Assembly (NCBI RefSeq): GCF_965138225.1
Contig: NZ_CBCSAX010000001.1
DNA from: Helicobacter_D ganmani
GTDB lineage: Bacteria; Campylobacterota; Campylobacteria; Campylobacterales; Helicobacteraceae
Length of the DNA: 64,000 bases
Strand: one strand, 5' to 3'
A program made the position numbers and the translations under genes. The notes below the pieces were generated by a model. It was not told the origin of the DNA. It was given only the letters and a program-made list of their open reading frames with translations, and searched no databases. Shown piece by piece: positions 18,443-27,899 of the stretch (its first letter is position 1; every line of letters starts with the position of its first letter).

Positions 18443-18531
18443 GCCTACTAGACATTATAATGATTGTATTTTTAGTTATTGTATTTGTTATAGGAATGGG
18501 AGCATTTCTATATTATGCTTACAAAAAATAA
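18439..18531 (+). CDS. 30-residue single-pass membrane miniprotein downstream of rlmN
   Basis: Starting from ATG in an ATGA overlap with the rlmN stop, with GGGGAAAT just upstream as ribosome site, it encodes MSLLDIIMIVFLVI, then VFVIGMGAFLYY and a short AYKK tail. It is one hydrophobic helix with a positively charged C-terminus. A comparably tiny hydrophobic protein is, as far as I recall, annotated after rlmN in Campylobacter jejuni, which makes translation plausible. No function is known. Translational coupling to rlmN is likely. Confidence 0.7.
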   Translation: MSLLDIIMIVFLVIVFVIGMGAFLYYAYKK

Positions 18532-18561
18532 CTTATTATGGTAAATTTTTGATTTAAACCC

Positions 18562-18633
18562 TCAACGAAACCAATAAAATACTTTCAAAAGCAAAATCAA
18601 AAGCAACACCAAAAACAAAGAAAAAGAAAGCAT
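18562..18633 (-). CDS. possible 23-residue hydrophobic peptide
   Basis: On the minus strand AAAGGATTTAGAAGTG precedes an ATG opening MLSFSLFLVLLL, then ILLLKVFYWFR and a TGA. It reads as one transmembrane segment with a basic end. Nothing else supports it, and AT-rich DNA yields such peptides by chance. The remainder of the 18532-18856 gap is AT-rich and contains only the ilvC promoter region. Confidence 0.3.
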   Translation of the reverse strand: MLSFSLFLVLLLILLLKVFYWFR

Positions 18634-18815
18634 CACTTCTAAATCCTTTATAAATAATTTTGCGATTATAACATTTTCTCCGCCACGGATTATAGACATA
18701 ATATAAATGAAATAAAATACAAAAAATAATTATAATAAAAAAATTTATTAAAATATATATTATACCAAAGCCAATGAGTTCTACTCGGCAAAGTATCTGC
18801 TAAGGAAAAATGCAA

Positions 18816-18821
18816 TATAAT
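18816..18821 (+). promoter_or_regulatory. candidate -10 of ilvC
   Basis: A perfect TATAAT, preceded by TGCAA, lies 35 bp before the ilvC ATG. A second TATAAT occurs at 18731-18736 further upstream. No leader peptide or attenuator structure was recognised. Confidence 0.45.
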
Positions 18822-18856
18822 CACAAATCTTACATTTCACTTAAAAAGAGGAAACA

Positions 18857-19882
18857 ATGGCATTAAAAGTTTATTACGACAAAGACTGCGATTTAGGACT
18901 TATCAAAAAGAAAAAAGTTGCAATTATTGGCTTTGGCTCTCAAGGACACGCACACGCAGAAAACTTGCGTGATTCTGGCGTAGAAGTAGCAATCGGACTT
19001 TATAAAGGCGGCAAAAGCTGGGCAAAAGCGGAAGCCAAAAACTTTAAAGTATTGGAAGTAAGCGAAGCGACAAAATGGGCAGACTTGGTAATGATTCTAA
19101 TCCCCGATGAATTGCAAGCCGATATATTTACGCGCGATATTGAACCAAATTTAAATGAAGATCAAATTATTGCGTTTGGACACGGATTTAATGTGCATTT
19201 TGGACAAATCAAAGCACCAAAAGGTGTAGGTGTTATTATGATTGCACCCAAAGCACCCGGACACACCGTGCGCAGTGAGTTTGTCAAAGGTGGGGGAATC
19301 CCTGATTTGATTGCAGTAGAACAAGATACAAGCAAAGGCGATGCAAAAGCAATCGCATTAAGTTATGCAAGTGCAATCGGTGGCGGACGCAGTGGAATCA
19401 TTGAAACGACTTTCAAAGACGAAACAGAAACTGACTTATTCGGCGAACAAGCTGTGCTTTGCGGTGGAGTCTCTAGCTTGGTGCAAGCTGGATTTGAAAC
19501 ACTCGTTGAGGCTGGATATCCTGAAGAAATGGCATATTTTGAATGCTTGCATGAACTTAAACTCATCGTGGATTTAATCTATCAAGGCGGTTTAGCGGAT
19601 ATGCGCTATTCTATTTCAAACACAGCTGAATATGGCGATATGGTAAGCGGTCCGCGCGTTATCAATGACGAATCCAAAAAGGCAATGCGTGCGATTCTAA
19701 AAGATATTCAGGGAGGTAAATTTGCAAAAGACTTTATCCTAGAGCGCAAAGCAGGTTATGCAAGAATGAATGCGGAGCGCAAAAATTTAGCAAATCACCC
19801 AATTGAGAAAGTCGGCACAAGACTTCGCGAAATGATGCCTTGGATTTCTGCTGGCAAACTTGTAGATAAAACCAAAAACTAA
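18857..19882 (+). CDS. ilvC: ketol-acid reductoisomerase
   Basis: IlvC isomerises and reduces acetolactate or acetohydroxybutyrate with NADPH in valine/isoleucine synthesis. At 341 residues it is the short class I form. The Rossmann motif AIIGFGSQGHAHAENLRDSG is near residues 23-42. APKAPGHTVR, the metal-ligand segment DLFGEQAVLCGG and SNTAEYGD are conserved. RBS AGAGGAAAC precedes the ATG. It is monocistronic, with a strong hairpin right after the stop. Confidence 0.98.
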   Translation: MALKVYYDKDCDLGLIKKKKVAIIGFGSQGHAHAENLRDSGVEVAIGLYKGGKSWAKAEAKNFKVLEVSEATKWADLVMILIPDELQADIFTRDIEPNLNEDQIIAFGHGFNVHFGQIKAPKGVGVIMIAPKAPGHTVRSEFVKGGGIPDLIAVEQDTSKGDAKAIALSYASAIGGGRSGIIETTFKDETETDLFGEQAVLCGGVSSLVQAGFETLVEAGYPEEMAYFECLHELKLIVDLIYQGGLADMRYSISNTAEYGDMVSGPRVINDESKKAMRAILKDIQGGKFAKDFILERKAGYARMNAERKNLANHPIEKVGTRLREMMPWISAGKLVDKTKN

Positions 19883-19890
19883 CCAATATT

Positions 19891-19922
19891 TTTTATGTTT
19901 GCAACTTTTTGCAAACATAAAA
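19891..19922 (+). terminator. ilvC terminator hairpin
   Basis: A perfect 14-bp stem (ttttatgtttgcaa with ttgcaaacataaaa) encloses a 4-nt loop cttt, nine bases after the ilvC stop. The stem ends in A/T runs, so it has a built-in T/A tract and could act in both directions. Confidence 0.75.
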
Positions 19923-19997
19923 TTTATGCCACGAAAATCTTTAATAATTTCACTCTTAACATTTAATAAGATTTATTATTATACTTAAGGATTTAAA

Positions 19998-21134
19998 TTG
20001 TTTTTCAACAAAAAATCTTTTCTAAAATCTGAAATCATTAAACTTGCCAATGAGGGTTTTATCAACAAAGAGCAAGAAAAAGCAATTTTTGGTTTTTATC
20101 ATTTTGATGAAAATTCGGATTTTCCTCTTTTAATCACTTTGGCGTTTGTATTCATAGGGCTTTCTCTTTTGACGCTTGTCGCTTATAATTGGGAACAGAT
20201 TCCAAATATTCTTAAGACATTTTTGCTTCTTGCCACACTTTTTGCCACGCATTTGGGAATATTTTACTCCAAAAATTCCATATTCCAACAAGGTTTTGGA
20301 ATCCTAAGTGGTTTTGTTTTACTTGCAAATATTGCTCTACTTTCGCAAATCTATCATCTTGGTGAGGATACTGCATTAGCTTTTTTAAGCGTTGGCTGTG
20401 TTGTCTTGTTTCTTGCCCTTATTTTAAAGTCTTTTTCTGTCTTTATCACAGGCTACCTATTGACAAGCGTATGGTATTTTTTAAGTTTTGACAATCACTC
20501 CATTCATTTATTTATTTGTCTCATTTTGCTTGGGATTATAGTGCAAAGCGGAATCCTCTTTTGTCTTTCTTTAAATGCTGCAAGATTCCTTGCTTTTTTG
20601 AATTTTGTGTTTTTAAACTTATATCTATACAACTTTCAGGGGAATAATTTAAATTTATCCACCTTTGCGTGGCTTTCTTTAATTATTTTAGGTTTTCATC
20701 TCAAGTCTTACCAATCTTACGCCTCTTTTGCCCTAGCTTTGACCTTCATTGCTCTAAGTTATGATGCAAACCATTTATTCTTATCAATCTCCTCTATCTC
20801 TCTATCTGCCTTATTGATTTTATTGGGTGCAATCAATCTGTATTTCAAACACTATTTTTTAGGCATTTTGACAATAAGTCTTTTATTGATTGGTAATTAT
20901 TCCAATTTATATCCAACAAACGCAATAATTCTTAAAGGATTTTATTCATTCTTTACTTTTTTATTAGGCATTCATTTCATCAAAGAAAATCATAAAATTT
21001 TGGGATTACTTACTTTTTCGTTATTGATAGTGATTCGTTATTTAGATTTATTGGGAGATTATATTGGTGCAAGTGTAGTATTCTTGTGCTTTGGATTGGG
21101 ATTACTTCTTTTTGCAAGGAGAAAAAATGCTTAG
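19998..21134 (+). CDS. DUF2157 integral membrane protein
   Basis: This 378-residue protein has an N-terminal cytoplasmic part of about 45 residues followed by roughly eleven closely spaced hydrophobic helices. The region LLITLAFVFIGLSLLTLVAYNWEQIPN is typical of DUF2157 proteins. The function is unknown. It starts with TTG, placed seven bases after TAAGGA; no ATG is available nearby. The next gene (GDYXXLXY) overlaps its end by 8 bp, and this gene pair is commonly seen together, suggesting a joint envelope role. Confidence 0.85.
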   Translation: MFFNKKSFLKSEIIKLANEGFINKEQEKAIFGFYHFDENSDFPLLITLAFVFIGLSLLTLVAYNWEQIPNILKTFLLLATLFATHLGIFYSKNSIFQQGFGILSGFVLLANIALLSQIYHLGEDTALAFLSVGCVVLFLALILKSFSVFITGYLLTSVWYFLSFDNHSIHLFICLILLGIIVQSGILFCLSLNAARFLAFLNFVFLNLYLYNFQGNNLNLSTFAWLSLIILGFHLKSYQSYASFALALTFIALSYDANHLFLSISSISLSALLILLGAINLYFKHYFLGILTISLLLIGNYSNLYPTNAIILKGFYSFFTFLLGIHFIKENHKILGLLTFSLLIVIRYLDLLGDYIGASVVFLCFGLGLLLFARRKNA

Positions 21135-21630
21135 GACAAAATGGCTTTTTCTTGCGTGTGCATTGCAATTTATTCTGATTGGAACAATGTTTGTTTCTGC
21201 TTATTTACCAATCTATTTTGGCACAGAAGTGAAAGTCATTGCCAAAGGATACGACCCTAGAGATTTACTTTCAGGAGATTTCGTATGGCTAGATTATGGG
21301 GTAAAGCTTAAAAAATCTATGTATGCGGAGATTCCATTGAATGCAGAGGTTTTCGTATGTCTTGAAAGAGTAGATAAAGGAAATTTTATCTTTAAAGAGA
21401 TTCTAACTAAACCACCCAAAAATCAACTTTATATCAAAACAAAAGCCCCCAAAAGTTACTTTTCGCGCCTTTCTTTAGGAAGAAACATAGAAAAATACTT
21501 CGCTACAAAAGAAAAGGCGCAAGAAATTCAAAATCTCCTTGCCAAACCCAACAATCAAGCGATTGTAACCTTGAAAGTCTTCAGAGGCAAGGCAAGAATT
21601 GTGGATTTAAAGGTAGAATCCAAACAATAA
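21127..21630 (+). CDS. GDYXXLXY-domain membrane-anchored protein
   Basis: This 167-residue protein has one N-terminal helix (LFLACALQFILIGTMFVSAYL) and a soluble, presumably periplasmic domain. The name-giving motif appears as GDFVWLDYGV near residue 55. The start at ATG overlaps the stop of the DUF2157 gene and is preceded by AAGGAG inside that gene, which implies translational coupling. The biochemical role is unknown. The stretch from here to the next gene (about 150 bp) holds no supported feature, though a fragment reading AHIAPEMLSDAIIKDFL could be a gene scrap. Confidence 0.85.
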   Translation: MLRTKWLFLACALQFILIGTMFVSAYLPIYFGTEVKVIAKGYDPRDLLSGDFVWLDYGVKLKKSMYAEIPLNAEVFVCLERVDKGNFIFKEILTKPPKNQLYIKTKAPKSYFSRLSLGRNIEKYFATKEKAQEIQNLLAKPNNQAIVTLKVFRGKARIVDLKVESKQ

Positions 21631-21780
21631 TTAACGCTTGATAATTATTGCATTACCACAACAGCAAGAATATTAAAGGGGTTGCACTCTACTTCTTCCT
21701 CTCAAACACCAAAAGGACGCATATCCAAGACGCTTAAGAGCAAGCCCATATTGCCCCTGAAATGCTTTCTGACGCTATTA

Positions 21781-22381
21781 TTAAAGATTTTCTAAATACT
21801 TCGGTGCAGATTCCAAATCCGCGTCCTCTGGTTTAAATTTAGGGTGATAGACGATTGGAATCTGAAAAAGAACAACTTTAAAAACTGCACCCTCTGTGTA
21901 TTTGCTACTCTTTTTATCCACACCTGCACTTTTCAGCCTTTTGATTTGCTCAAATGCTTTTTTTATGAGAATGTTACAAGATTTACCAAATTCCCATTTA
22001 ACATTACCAATATTTAACCATAGTTTTTTGGATTCTATATAGGCTTCAAATTTAAAATCTTTTTCTGCACACCAAAAATCCATTTTATCCTGCTTTTCAG
22101 ATTCTCCTTTAATTTTTGTTTTATATTTGATAGGATTCTCGCTAAAAACATAAGACGTCAGGGAATACAACGCATAACCTACACTCGCATAGGCGTTTTT
22201 CTCCTCAAACATCATTGGAAACAATTCCAAGCCCTTTTTGCGCTTCAAGATTCGCCGCAAACGCTTGCTCGCAAAACTTTACACAAAAGGGCTTAAATAA
22301 GCTTTCATTCTGAAAACTATTGGATTTACAATATGAATCCAACAACCAAATTTTTACATTTTTAAGTAATTCATAAGGCAT
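21781..22381 (-). pseudogene. frameshifted hypothetical gene
   Basis: Two minus-strand frames overlap around 22205-22260. The upstream part starts at ATG after AAAGGAG and reads MPYELLKNVKIWLLD, ending near EQAFAANLEAQKGL. The downstream frame takes over at KKGLELFPMMFEEKNAYASVG and continues to PKYLENL. A shift in the short A run before GGGCTTGG would join them into one protein of about 200 residues. I recognise no family. An EAYIESKKLWL segment and basic C-terminus give no clear hint. It may be a true pseudogene, an assembly error or two separate genes. Confidence 0.55.
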
Positions 22382-22642
22382 ATTCACTCCTTTTGTGAAA
22401 AACTAAACTTTTTCTTTGTATTACTTGAGAATAAAACTTACATTAAATTAATCTATTGTTTTGACCATCTACGTTTCCTTGCGACGACACAACAAGAAAT
22501 GCAATTACAAGAGAAAACATATAACACAATCATTTTATATTTCTTTTTATTATTTAGATTTAAGCTTATATTAATTTAATAATAATCGTCGTAAAATAAC
22601 TTTTTACTTTTTCTCAAACGCAAACAATTTCAAGGAAAGATT

Positions 22643-24391
22643 ATGCGAAATATTATATTGCTTCTTGTTTTTGGTATTTTAGGGTATTTATTCTATGAGT
22701 CTAGTTCTTTTTTGGATGCAAGTTCTGGAATCGCAATTTTCCTATTTGGAGTAATGTGTCTCAAAAATGGATTTAGTAACTTTAGCACTTTTATTGAAAG
22801 AGTGTTAAAAAAATGGGCAAATACTGCCTCAAAAAGCCTAATTTTTGGTGCAATCTCCACAATGATTATGCAAAGTAGCGGACTTGTTTCCGTACTTGCT
22901 ATTTCCTTTCTCTCTGCAGGATTTATTACATTGGGGCAGGGAATTGGGATTATCTTTGGTGCGAATGTTGGCACGACAATTGTCGCTTGGGTGATTGCGA
23001 TTGCTGGGGTAAAATTTGACATCTCCTCTATTACTATGCCTTTGCTTGTTTTTGGCGTGATTCTAAACTTCCAAAGCTCCAAAACTGCAAGGGCATTTGG
23101 CTCTATCCTATGTGGAATTGGTTTTTTCTTTTTGGGTATTTCGCTTGTCAAAAGCGGCTTTAATGACTTAAAAGACATTATAGACATTGCGCAATATGGG
23201 CAAATACCGGGCATTAAGGGGGTAGCACTTTTTGTGCTTGTGGGCATTATTTTAACCGTGGTAATGCAAAGCTCCAATGCAAGTTTGCTCGTAGCCATTA
23301 CGATTCTAGCAGCCGGACAAATGAGCTATGAAAATGCACTTGGTTTTGCGATTGGCTCAAATATAGGTAGCACCGTAATGGCAATCATCGGCTCTATTGG
23401 CACGACGATTGCAGGCAAGCGACTTGCAGCAGCGCATTTGCTTTTTAATAGTGTAACTGCGCTTGTGGCAGTGATTTTCTTGCACCAAATGATTTTTGTC
23501 GTGCGATTCTTTTGCAGTGAAGTTGGAATCGCAAGCAATGATTACATCTTGCAACTCACCGCATTCCACACGTTGTTTAATCTCGTCGGCATTGCGCTGA
23601 TGATGCCATTTATTGGCAAAATGGTGCAATTCCTTGAAAAAGTTATCGTGGATAAAAAAGCGAAAGAATACGAACCAATTTACCTAAACGATTCTATTGT
23701 AGAATACCCAGACACCGCGATTGAAGCCTTGCGCAATGAAATGGAACATCTCTATGATAACTGCTTCTTAGTTCTTACCTATGCGCTTGGATTTACACGC
23801 AAAGAGATTCATTCCAACACACCTTTCCGTGAAATTATTGCGAAGAAAAAACTTTATCGGCGTGATGTAGATTTTGATAATTTTTATCAAAAAAATATCA
23901 AATATTTGTTTGATAAAATGTTTGACTTTGCAACGATTGCACAAACTCATATCCACGACAAAGAACAGATGAATGAGATTGTCCATATCAAAAATGCCGC
24001 GCGTCGTGCGGTAGAATCCGTGCATCAACTCAAAATGCTTTATCGCAATCTAAAAAGCGCGACACAAACTTCTAATGGTGCGCTAATGGAGCTTTATAAT
24101 GAAATACGTATTGATTTAGCCGAGCTTTTACGCAGTATTGAGAATCTTGAAAAAAGCTCCGATGAGAATATTCAATTAATTCTTGCGAGCATTCGTAAGG
24201 TTTCTCAGCAATTAGACCAAACCGATGACAATGCAATCAATAAGGTAGAAAAACTGATTCTTGATAATAAAATCAATGCGACAAATGTTTCCTCTATCTT
24301 AAACGACATTGACACCGCAAACAAAATCAGCAAAGACTTACTAGTGATGACACAGCATCTTTACACCGAACAATACGCGCCCATAAATTAA
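22643..24391 (+). CDS. Na+/phosphate cotransporter family protein with PhoU-like domain
   Basis: This 582-residue protein has two inverted Na/Pi repeats, each with the signature MQSS (MQSSGLVSVLAISFL near residue 75 and MQSSNASLLVAITIL near residue 210). GANVGTTIVAW and GSNIGSTVMAI follow the respective repeats. About nine membrane helices are followed from residue ~340 by a helical cytoplasmic PhoU-like region. It probably imports or exports phosphate with sodium. RBS AAGGA precedes the ATG. It is a single gene converging with the CNNM pair. Confidence 0.92.
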   Translation: MRNIILLLVFGILGYLFYESSSFLDASSGIAIFLFGVMCLKNGFSNFSTFIERVLKKWANTASKSLIFGAISTMIMQSSGLVSVLAISFLSAGFITLGQGIGIIFGANVGTTIVAWVIAIAGVKFDISSITMPLLVFGVILNFQSSKTARAFGSILCGIGFFFLGISLVKSGFNDLKDIIDIAQYGQIPGIKGVALFVLVGIILTVVMQSSNASLLVAITILAAGQMSYENALGFAIGSNIGSTVMAIIGSIGTTIAGKRLAAAHLLFNSVTALVAVIFLHQMIFVVRFFCSEVGIASNDYILQLTAFHTLFNLVGIALMMPFIGKMVQFLEKVIVDKKAKEYEPIYLNDSIVEYPDTAIEALRNEMEHLYDNCFLVLTYALGFTRKEIHSNTPFREIIAKKKLYRRDVDFDNFYQKNIKYLFDKMFDFATIAQTHIHDKEQMNEIVHIKNAARRAVESVHQLKMLYRNLKSATQTSNGALMELYNEIRIDLAELLRSIENLEKSSDENIQLILASIRKVSQQLDQTDDNAINKVEKLILDNKINATNVSSILNDIDTANKISKDLLVMTQHLYTEQYAPIN

Positions 24392-24397
24392 TCTTCT

Positions 24398-24417
24398 TGG
24401 AATCTCTTACGATTCCA
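24398..24417. terminator. short hairpin between convergent genes
   Basis: tggaatc and gattcca pair over 7 bp with a 6-nt loop, just after the Na/Pi gene stop and before the converging CNNM gene end. T-run support is weak. Confidence 0.3.
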
Positions 24418-24476
24418 TCTTTGCGGCAAGATTAAGCAAACATTGCCCTATACTTATGAAGGCTACTTACAAAACT

Positions 24477-25538
24477 TTAAATATTTTTAATTTTATCAGA
24501 ATATTTCAAGCGATATTTTTTGATATTTTCTTGCGCTACCTTCTGCATATCTGCCGCTTTGTCAAATTCATCTAAAATTTCTTTACCAAGCAAGGTTTCA
24601 ATCGCATCTTCACGCGTTACAACTCCATAAAATTGCCCATATCTATCTTGCACGACAAAGAGCTGTTCTTTTTGGGCAATAAAAAGATTTAACAAATTTA
24701 ACACGGAAACATTAAAAGATACGACATATACCGGACGCATTAAATCGCCAATCGTTTGTTGATTGACACTCTCTTGTGCTTTATTTAAGCCCACCTCCAA
24801 AATATCTTGTGTATGCACGATACCAATCACAGAATCTACATTTTCTCCATAGACAGGAATCTGCGAATAGTTATAAATATCTTGCGTATTTAACGCCTTT
24901 TGTATTGTGTCGCTATAACACAACGAAACCACTACACTGCGAGGTGTGAGAATATCAATGGCTTGATAATTTTTCAACTTTAAGAGATTCTCTATAATAA
25001 ATTCCTCACGTCTAGAAATTGAGCCACTTTGATGCCCAATTTGGCTTGCTGCTAGAATCTCATCGCGTCCAATAAATAAACTTGAACTCGTTTTGACAAA
25101 ACGCGTAATCAGTTTTGCCACAATCACAAAAGGAAAGACAATTTTCAAAAGGTAATGAATGCTTAGAGTTACATAAGGTGTTAAAATCTTCCAATAAGTT
25201 GCGCCAATCGTTTTTGGTAGAATTTCAGAGAAATAAATCAGCACGATAGTTAAAATGCTTGCTCCTAATGCCTGATAGTTCAGCCCATAAAGGCTTGCGA
25301 CTTGGATTCCAACTCCTGTTGCTGCCGCAGTTGTTGCAAAGGTATTTAATACCAAAATCGCCCCCTCCGCGTCATCTACATTTTCCTTAAGATATTTCAG
25401 ATAACCACCTACTTTTGGATTTTGTTTTTCAAAACTTGCAACAAAAGAGGGAGTGATAGATAAAAAAACAGATTCCATAATAGAGCACAAAAAAGTAAAA
25501 ACAATCGCAATTAAACAATAGATAATTAAAAGAATCAT
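24477..25538 (-). CDS. CNNM/CorC-family (DUF21 plus CBS) membrane protein, copy 1
   Basis: This 353-residue protein has an N-terminal DUF21 membrane domain with about three to four helices (residues 1-~150). A pair of CBS-like repeats follows (~190-320, IVHTQDIL and YGVVTREDAIETLLG). It lacks a long CorC_HlyC tail. Relatives have been linked to Mg2+/Co2+ efflux or resistance; the old hemolysin label is not informative. It lies 8 bp downstream of a close paralogue, with shared LLSVTP/LSITPS and LYLSEILPKTIGATYWK segments, so the pair looks like a tandem duplication. Confidence 0.88.
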   Translation of the reverse strand: MILLIIYCLIAIVFTFLCSIMESVFLSITPSFVASFEKQNPKVGGYLKYLKENVDDAEGAILVLNTFATTAAATGVGIQVASLYGLNYQALGASILTIVLIYFSEILPKTIGATYWKILTPYVTLSIHYLLKIVFPFVIVAKLITRFVKTSSSLFIGRDEILAASQIGHQSGSISRREEFIIENLLKLKNYQAIDILTPRSVVVSLCYSDTIQKALNTQDIYNYSQIPVYGENVDSVIGIVHTQDILEVGLNKAQESVNQQTIGDLMRPVYVVSFNVSVLNLLNLFIAQKEQLFVVQDRYGQFYGVVTREDAIETLLGKEILDEFDKAADMQKVAQENIKKYRLKYSDKIKNI

Positions 25539-25546
25539 ACAATCTC

Positions 25547-26512
25547 CTAACGATGCTGCAAATTACCAACACCAAGTGCAGCATTAATCACATCTTCTAA
25601 TGCGACAACGCCGACAATATTTTGCTCACTATCTACAACCAAAAACAAATGCTCTTTCTGCAAAATAAATTTTTCTAGCAAATCTAGCAACCCCATTTCG
25701 GATTCTACCTTTGTAATATTCTTTGCAATCTTCTTAAGTGCCTCTTTCCCTCTTTTCTCAAGGCTAGCGTGTAAAATACTCTTTTTAAAAACGATAGAAT
25801 GAATTTGGTCTATCGTATCAGCATACAAAGGAATCCTAGAATACCGATGAACATTAGGAATATTCAAAGATTCCTCTATGCTCATTTCCTCTTGTAAGGC
25901 AAAGATTTTCTCTTTTGGCATCATAATATTTTTGACTTTCAGGGTTTTTTGCAAAATCAAATGTTCTAAAATATCTCCCTCTAATTCATTAATAGAGCCA
26001 CTTTTTTCCCCTAAATCCATAATCGCCAAAATCTCATCACGACTCATTTGGTTTGCATCTTTTCTTTTGAACAGATGCGTAATAATACGTGAAATATAAA
26101 CAAAAGGAAAGGTTATGCAATAAAGCGCAAAAATACAATAAGACATCGGGGAAACAATCATTTTCCAATAAGTTGCGCCAATCGTTTTTGGTAGAATTTC
26201 AGAAAGATATAAAATACACAATGTCATAAACAAAGCAACAAATCCCTGCCAATCTTGCCCAAAAATCTCCACTGCCTGCGCACCAACCCCTGCTGCGCCT
26301 ACGGTGTTAGCAAAAGTATTGACAACCAAAATCGCTCCCACAGCATTGTCAATATTTGCCTTAAGATATTTTAAAATTTTGCCACTTTTAGGGTGTGTTT
26401 TTGCATAACTTTCCATAAAAGGTGGCGTAACAGAGAGCAAAGCTGCTTCTAGCACGGAACAACAAAAAGAAATCACGATTGCTAATAAAAAATAACCAAT
26501 TAGAGAAAACAT
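25547..26512 (-). CDS. CNNM/CorC-family (DUF21 plus CBS) membrane protein, copy 2
   Basis: This 321-residue paralogue of the next gene has the same DUF21 domain (VLEAALLSVTPPFME, SEILPKTIGATYWK). It also has two CBS modules ending in VGVVALEDVINAALG. GGAGATTCA precedes its ATG. The two genes form an operon and their products may form a heteromer. It is probably involved in divalent-cation homeostasis; the direction and ion are not readable. Confidence 0.88.
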   Translation of the reverse strand: MFSLIGYFLLAIVISFCCSVLEAALLSVTPPFMESYAKTHPKSGKILKYLKANIDNAVGAILVVNTFANTVGAAGVGAQAVEIFGQDWQGFVALFMTLCILYLSEILPKTIGATYWKMIVSPMSYCIFALYCITFPFVYISRIITHLFKRKDANQMSRDEILAIMDLGEKSGSINELEGDILEHLILQKTLKVKNIMMPKEKIFALQEEMSIEESLNIPNVHRYSRIPLYADTIDQIHSIVFKKSILHASLEKRGKEALKKIAKNITKVESEMGLLDLLEKFILQKEHLFLVVDSEQNIVGVVALEDVINAALGVGNLQHR

Positions 26513-26637
26513 TGAATCTCCATAATTCCCAAAACCTTTTAGTTTAAATAATTTTGCAATTAAATATTACCATAAAAGCAAGATAAAATGAAGCGAATTT
26601 GTCATACGATGATGTTTGCTATTGCAAACCAAATAAT

Positions 26638-27048
26638 TCAAATTTGCAACCTCAAAATCCAAGTTCGCCTCACAGAAAATTCTTGCAAAAACTCTTTGCT
26701 GCTATCCCGATAAATCCCAAAAATATCCACGAAATAAAATGCTTCCAAGTTCTTTTTATCTCCCTCCAACCTCTTTACCACTGCTTTATAATTAAAATCC
26801 TCCGCAATCACCCTAGAAAAAACCATAAAATCTTGAATGGGTGGATTTGTGGATTGAAGTTCTACTTTTAGCTGCTCTTTAAAGCTTAATAGGTACAAGT
26901 CTAGCCATAAAATCTGCTGATTCATTGATTTTAAATCATTCTTAAAAGATTCATTTTTAAATCCTAAAATCAAGACAAATGCCCCCAAAAAAACAAGTAA
27001 AGCCAAAGGCAACAAAACTACTCCTCTTGAATGTTTATAGCAACGCAT
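26638..27048 (-). CDS. small single-pass protein of the pseudopilin cluster (GspK/PilX-like position)
   Basis: This 136-residue protein has one N-terminal hydrophobic helix (GVVLLPLALLVFLGAFVLILGF) and a soluble remainder. Its ATG overlaps the stop of the upstream pseudopilin gene (TAATG), so the two are translationally coupled. The helix start RGVVLLPL resembles the class III leader context of minor pseudopilins, but the usual glutamate at position 5 is absent, as in GspK-type tips. The function is inferred only from context. Confidence 0.65.
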   Translation of the reverse strand: MRCYKHSRGVVLLPLALLVFLGAFVLILGFKNESFKNDLKSMNQQILWLDLYLLSFKEQLKVELQSTNPPIQDFMVFSRVIAEDFNYKAVVKRLEGDKKNLEAFYFVDIFGIYRDSSKEFLQEFSVRRTWILRLQI

Positions 27049-27890
27049 TACTCAACCTCAACAACAAGAGTATTCGCGCAATGTGGATTTCCTCTTGCAT
27101 CATTAACACAAATCTCAAGCGCAATTCCCAAAGCGGTTTTAGCAATCTTAAAATCCGCAATCTCTTGGATAATCTCTTGCGTATTGCGCACAACGCCTTG
27201 TAATTGGCTTTTGGATTCCAAAAAAATAGAATCCCCAAAGGACAAGGAAGAAATAGAATGCAGAAAATACATTTTAGGGATTATCGGTATTGCAGCTTTT
27301 GCTTGCATAAAAGTCTTAAACAAATGTGGAATCTCTAATGTGATTTGATTGGCATTAAGCTCTAAAATCTTTCCTTGAAATTTAGAATTATAAAAATCTC
27401 TTGGTGCAATGAAATCTGAAGTAACAAAAAGTGCTTTTTGCGGTAAATTTACTTTTTGATAAACAGAGCATTTTTTATTTAAGACTCCATTAGAACCCAA
27501 ATCTATACTCAAAAATTCTAGCGTTAAAACATTATTTATTTTGGCACTCTCTGGCACAAAAAAGCCGTGCAGACAAGGTAGAGAATAATCTCCAATTACC
27601 ACATATTCTTGCGTTTTTTCATAAAAGATTAAACTCTTACCTTTAAGACTCAAGGGGTTTGAGCCAATCTCCTCGCCACTGCTTAGCATAAGGCTTTCTA
27701 AATAAGAATTTTCAAGCAAGCGTTTAATCTGCAATAAAGCATTTTGCACTTGAATTTCTTGAATAAAGCTATCGTTTTGATGATGATAATTCTGATAAAT
27801 TCTAAGCAGGGTTGAACCACCTAAAACGCCTAAAATTCCTAACAAAATTAAAGCAAAAAGCATCTCAATTAAAGTCCATGCATGTCGCAT
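27048..27890 (-). CDS. prepilin-type pseudopilin, large
   Basis: This 280-residue protein has a very short leader. MRHA precedes WTLIEMLFALILLGILG, giving the prepilin peptidase pattern with E at +5. The rest is a predicted periplasmic domain. Minor pseudopilins of type II secretion or transformation pili look like this. It sits between two other pseudopilin-like genes on the same strand, with GspE and GspF genes divergently encoded next to them. AGGAGAAC precedes the ATG. Confidence 0.8.
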   Translation of the reverse strand: MRHAWTLIEMLFALILLGILGVLGGSTLLRIYQNYHHQNDSFIQEIQVQNALLQIKRLLENSYLESLMLSSGEEIGSNPLSLKGKSLIFYEKTQEYVVIGDYSLPCLHGFFVPESAKINNVLTLEFLSIDLGSNGVLNKKCSVYQKVNLPQKALFVTSDFIAPRDFYNSKFQGKILELNANQITLEIPHLFKTFMQAKAAIPIIPKMYFLHSISSLSFGDSIFLESKSQLQGVVRNTQEIIQEIADFKIAKTALGIALEICVNDARGNPHCANTLVVEVE

Positions 27891-27899
27891 TGTTCTCCT

